Below, piece by piece: positions 7,530 through 9,976 of a stretch of DNA of 9,976 nucleotides. The notes under the pieces are model-generated. The model was not told the DNA's origin, searched no databases, and saw nothing but the letters and a program-made list of their open reading frames with translations. Source of the DNA: Candidatus Nanopelagicales bacterium (GTDB lineage Bacteria > Actinomycetota > Actinomycetes > S36-B12 > UBA10799); the NCBI GenBank assembly GCA_025455985.1, contig JALOLM010000111.1:1-9976 (forward strand), given 5' to 3'. Position 1 is the first letter of the stretch, and the number at the start of each line of letters is the position of its first letter. A program made the translations under genes and the position numbers.

Positions 7530-7972
7530 CTAGACCAGAACCATGAGGCTACCAACCCACAATGCCGCCGCCAATAGACACGAGCCGAATTCGATGAGCA
7601 CCGACCAGCCGGCCGACTTCATCGCCTGCATGGTGGTGGGCCAAGCATCCTTGAACGTCTTGAGCCGGATGGCTTCGGCCAAGAACACCCCCACGATGAA
7701 GCCCACGACCAGCCCCACGATCGGGATCACGAAGAAGCCGACGATTCCTGCCACAGCACCCACGAAGAGCACCCAGTTCGGGACGCCGCTGGCTTTGAGT
7801 TGCTTACCGGGGATCAGGTACTTCAGAAGTTGACCGAGGGCGATGATGGCCACCGCACCGATGGCCACGGCCCACGCGGTGGTGCCGCCTGTGGGAACGC
7901 CCCGGGAAGGATCGGGACGACGGTTCCGAACAATCCGACGAGGATCGCCAGGCCCACCAGCAGGTTGGTCAT
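7530..7972 (-). pseudogene. DUF456 family membrane protein, split between two frames by an apparent small internal deletion
   Basis: The gene opens at ATG 7972 with a hydrophobic helix ending in GTVVPILPG, the usual start of DUF456 proteins. Near 7898 the homology jumps to another frame. That frame continues as VPTGGTTAWAVAIGAV, then LGQLLKYLIPGKQLKASGVP, the glycine-rich membrane segment GIVGFFVIPIVGLVVGFIVG, and FLAEAIR...DAWPTTMQAMKSAGWSVLIE, ending in a last transmembrane helix before TAG 7532-7530. Read across the junction it gives about 147 residues. Relatives are about 160 and carry roughly a dozen more hydrophobic residues after the LPG motif, so a small out-of-frame loss is likelier than one slipped base. 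If translation stays in the ATG frame it ends early at ...PSVNF. The only single-frame product is a 112-residue fragment starting at GTG or ATG near 7868. The family's function is unknown. The gene begins 12 bases after the stop of the preceding gene, with no strong Shine-Dalgarno. Confidence 0.8.
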
Positions 7973-7984
7973 GGGATCAGTGTG

Positions 7985-8434
7985 TCAGCGACTATTGAGC
8001 TTCTCGAAGGAGCCGAGCACCAAGTTGACTCCCTGCATCGACTTGTCCTTGTCGAGTTCCTCAGAGCCCTCACCGACCATCCGCAGGCCATCGATCCCCT
8101 CGGCGAGCATGCGCCGGGCTTTGGCATCCTCGATCTCGTCCAGGCGCGGAGTGAGTTCGTCGGACACTTCCTGCAGGTGACGACCCATCGCCTTCATCTT
8201 GCCGAACTGAAGCTTGGCCGCCATATCCTGCAATTGCGCCATCTCCGCTGCGGCATTGCCGAGATCGGTCTGGAGGGCAAAGATGCGTTGCTCATCGGTC
8301 GCCCCCTCTTCAAAGGTGGGCGCCGTGTAGTTGGCATAAGACGTGGTCGTCGTGAACATGTAGTTGTACGCGACTGCTCCCCCAACCACCATAAGGAGGG
8401 CCAGGCTCAGAACAACGATCACGCGACGGGTCAT
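7985..8434 (-). CDS. small membrane-anchored helical protein of unknown function
   Basis: I do not recognise this 149-residue protein. It has a basic MTRR start and one hydrophobic segment at about residues 5-23. A Thr/Tyr-rich stretch (FTTTTSYANYTAPTF) follows, and the rest is charged and probably helical. That part includes QTDLGNAAAEMAQLQDMAAKL and ELTPRLDEIEDAKARRMLAEG, so a coiled coil is possible. There is no lipobox and no cysteine, so it is probably a single-pass protein with an extracytoplasmic helical domain, not a lipoprotein or a thiol partner of the neighbouring VKOR protein. It starts 36 bases after the VKOR stop, with GAGGGA about 11 bases before its ATG. The DUF456 gene begins 12 bases after its end, so these genes are likely co-transcribed. 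Confidence 0.75.
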   Translation of the reverse strand: MTRRVIVVLSLALLMVVGGAVAYNYMFTTTTSYANYTAPTFEEGATDEQRIFALQTDLGNAAAEMAQLQDMAAKLQFGKMKAMGRHLQEVSDELTPRLDEIEDAKARRMLAEGIDGLRMVGEGSEELDKDKSMQGVNLVLGSFEKLNSR

Positions 8435-8470
8435 ACAAGGGTCATTCCCTCAAGGGCACTTAGTTAAACC

Positions 8471-9082
8471 TTACAGCCAGATGCCCGCGAACAACATGGC
8501 CGCGATCACGGCCCCCCACCCGATCACGATGAGCACATCCCAACCACCGGTGGCCAGACGGGAGGCAAGCCGACGCACCCCGCCGGACCCGTTGGCCGCG
8601 GCCATCCTGTTGGTCCCGAGGACGCTGACCAGAACCGCGCCGGCACAGACGGTGCAGAACGGGCACAGTGAGCCGATGGAGTACGCGACTTCGAACATGT
8701 ACCAGGTCAGGAAGGCCGCGAAAAATACCGCCAAGCCCAGCATCGCGTTGTGGAACCCTGCGACCAGCCTTCCGCCCGAACCGATCACGGCGCCGGCGGT
8801 GGCCAGGATGGCGAACATGATGACGCCCAACAACGCGTTGGGGGGCCCGAGGACGCTGGACTGCCAGGCCAGCAGAACCGGTGAACAGCCCACCGTCGAG
8901 CTGATGTCGCAGAAGGAACCCGCGGCGGGGTCCTTCAACAAGGCGATCTTGTCGACAACGGTGATCGAACCGGAAACGATCCCAACCGCACCGGCTCCAG
9001 CAACCAACCAACCCCAGGGGCGGCTGACGCTGCCGTCGGGTTCGGAGACAGGGGTGTTGAGGTATTCCTGTGTTGCGCTCAC
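8471..9082 (-). CDS. VKOR (vitamin K epoxide reductase) family disulfide-bond-forming membrane protein
   Basis: A quinone-linked membrane thiol oxidoreductase. In actinobacteria this family re-oxidises extracytoplasmic DsbA-like proteins. Counted from GTG 9082 it is 203 residues. Segments at about 24-43, 83-100, 108-130, 141-156 and 183-202 look membrane-spanning. The loop cysteines are Cys58 and Cys66 (FCDISSTVGCSPVL), followed by SSVLGPPNALLG, the family's conserved Ser/Gly region. The active-site pair is Cys140-Pro-Phe-Cys143, and an extra Cys146 makes a CxxCxxC run. There is no fused thioredoxin domain, and no DsbA gene lies in the window. An upstream ATG at 9199 would overlap the peptidase gene by about 100 bases and add 39 non-family residues, so GTG 9082, 19 bases after the peptidase stop, is preferred. 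Its Shine-Dalgarno is weak (GGTGA one base away), so the start is the least certain part. Confidence 0.88.
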   Translation of the reverse strand: MSATQEYLNTPVSEPDGSVSRPWGWLVAGAGAVGIVSGSITVVDKIALLKDPAAGSFCDISSTVGCSPVLLAWQSSVLGPPNALLGVIMFAILATAGAVIGSGGRLVAGFHNAMLGLAVFFAAFLTWYMFEVAYSIGSLCPFCTVCAGAVLVSVLGTNRMAAANGSGGVRRLASRLATGGWDVLIVIGWGAVIAAMLFAGIWL

Positions 9083-9101
9083 ATCACCATTATCGGACGA
9101 T

Positions 9102-9976
9102 TCAGGCGCGTTCGACACCCCCGAATTCCTCGATGAACAAGGCCTGCGCAAGGACTGCCCGCTGGAGTTCGGCGAGGTCCACACTCTCGTTGGGGGCATG
9201 GATCCTGGCCATCGGATCTTGCGCCCCGAACAGCAGGATCTCCGCCTCGGGGACCGCCGATCGCAGTGAGTCGATCAGCGGGATCGAACCCCCGGCGCCG
9301 ATCCACCGCCTCCGGAATGACGCTCACCTTCACACCCCACGGCGCGCGGGTCTGCAGATGCCGGATCAACGCCGCGCGCGCGGCAGTCGCGTCCTGGTCG
9401 GGCGGCACTCGCAGGGACACGCGCGCGCGGGCGAAGGGGATCACGGCGTTGATCGCGCCTTCGGTGGCCGGCGCATCGATCCCCGTCACGTTGATCACCG
9501 GTTTACTGAACAAGCGCGAGGCGATGCTTCCGGTGCCGACGAGTGGTTGGTCCGGCTCGACGCCTGCAAGCTCACGGAAGTCGGCCTCGGCGAACTCGGG
9601 ACCGTCCCAATCGAATCCTTCGATCCCGTCGATACAGGTGTCGCCGTTTCCGTCGCGCATGGTGGCGAGCAGCCCGATCAGCGCCATAAGGGCGTCGGGT
9701 GCGGGGCCGCCGAACATGCCAGAATGCACCGACCCTTGCAGCGTTCGGCACTCGACCGTGACGGCGCCCATGCCCCGCAGCGCGGTGGTGAAAGTCGGCT
9801 CGTTGATTCGTGCGTTGCCCACGTCAGCCACGACGATGGCATCCGATGCGAAGAGGTGCGGGTTCGCGCGCGGGTATTCCGCGAACGGCCCGCCCCACTC
9901 CTCCTCACCCTCCACGATCACGCGCACGGTGCACGGGGGTCGACCCTCGAAGGCCCGCATCAACGCGGCGTGCATC
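9102..9976 (-). pseudogene. M20 family metallopeptidase (dipeptidase), 5'-truncated by the window and frame-disrupted internally
   Basis: A zinc-dependent amino/dipeptidase of the M20 family, cut at its 5' end by the window. The first part, to about 9306, has VEGEEEWGG with the catalytic/metal-binding glutamates, IVVADVGN, and VHSGMFGGPAPDALMALI at the dimer/lid boundary. It also has LVGTGSIASRLFSKPVINVTGIDAP, RARVSLRVPPDQD and APWGVKVSVIPEAV. The same frame then turns to nonsense. The family C terminus resumes in another frame as IGAGGSIPLIDSLRSAVPEAE, LLFGAQDPMARIHAPNESVDL (metal-ligand His) and ALFIEEFGGVERA, ending at TGA 9104-9102. Relatives have roughly 40 more residues between the two parts, including the substrate-site segment, so an out-of-frame internal deletion is inferred. 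As written, the product would lose its C-terminal metal ligand and be inactive. The N-terminal His/Asp metal ligands would lie upstream of the window. The VKOR gene follows after 19 bases. Confidence 0.87.

Noticed and set aside
8432..8446. Tiny frame ATG ACC CTT GTA TGA overlapping the start of the 149-residue gene
   Set aside because: A four-codon leader peptide is attractive because its stop overlaps the gene start, but the GAGGGA touches its ATG with no spacing, so it is probably chance.
9083..9199. ATG 9199 as the start of the VKOR protein
   Set aside because: It would overlap the conserved C terminus of the M20 peptidase by about 100 bases and add non-family residues.
9079..9300. In-frame tail of the M20 reading frame after VIPEAV
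   Set aside because: It is Arg/Pro/Gly-rich nonsense, while the adjacent frame carries the conserved M20 C terminus ending at 9102.

Overview
The window is GC-rich, tightly packed DNA in which every supported gene lies on the minus strand. The gene content (an M20 dipeptidase of actinobacterial type, a VKOR-family membrane protein, a DUF456 membrane protein and a giant fused 2-oxoacid oxidoreductase) suggests a member of the Actinomycetota. I cannot name a genus. No tRNA, rRNA, mobile element or CRISPR array is visible, and no gene-free stretch exceeds 300 bases.

In the direction of transcription (right to left), the order is: a 5'-truncated M20 metallopeptidase (9976-9102); a VKOR-type disulfide oxidoreductase (9082-8471); a small membrane-anchored protein of unknown function (8434-7985); a DUF456 membrane protein (7972-7530); and an 87-bp gap holding a striking inverted repeat. 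After the gap come a 1688-residue fused pyruvate:ferredoxin-oxidoreductase-like enzyme (7442-2376) and, overlapping it by four bases, an NfnAB/GltD-like NAD(P)H oxidoreductase (2379 to beyond position 1).

The last two genes look like one redox module. The large enzyme has a 2-oxoacid/TPP core, two internal CxxCxxCxxxC motifs and a further single-cluster ferredoxin domain on an Ala/Pro/Thr tether. The next gene encodes FeS, FAD and NAD(P) modules, followed by a SudB/PyrK-like flavin reductase module. By inference, electrons from 2-oxoacid oxidation could pass to NAD(P)+ without a free ferredoxin, or run in reverse.

Three genes (M20 peptidase, DUF456 and the NAD(P)H oxidoreductase) change reading frame exactly where family-typical residues seem to be absent. 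They look like out-of-frame internal deletions, not single-base slips. Three such lesions in 10 kb beside an intact 5-kb gene means either real gene decay or an assembly/amplification artefact. Functional statements about these three genes assume the undamaged form.
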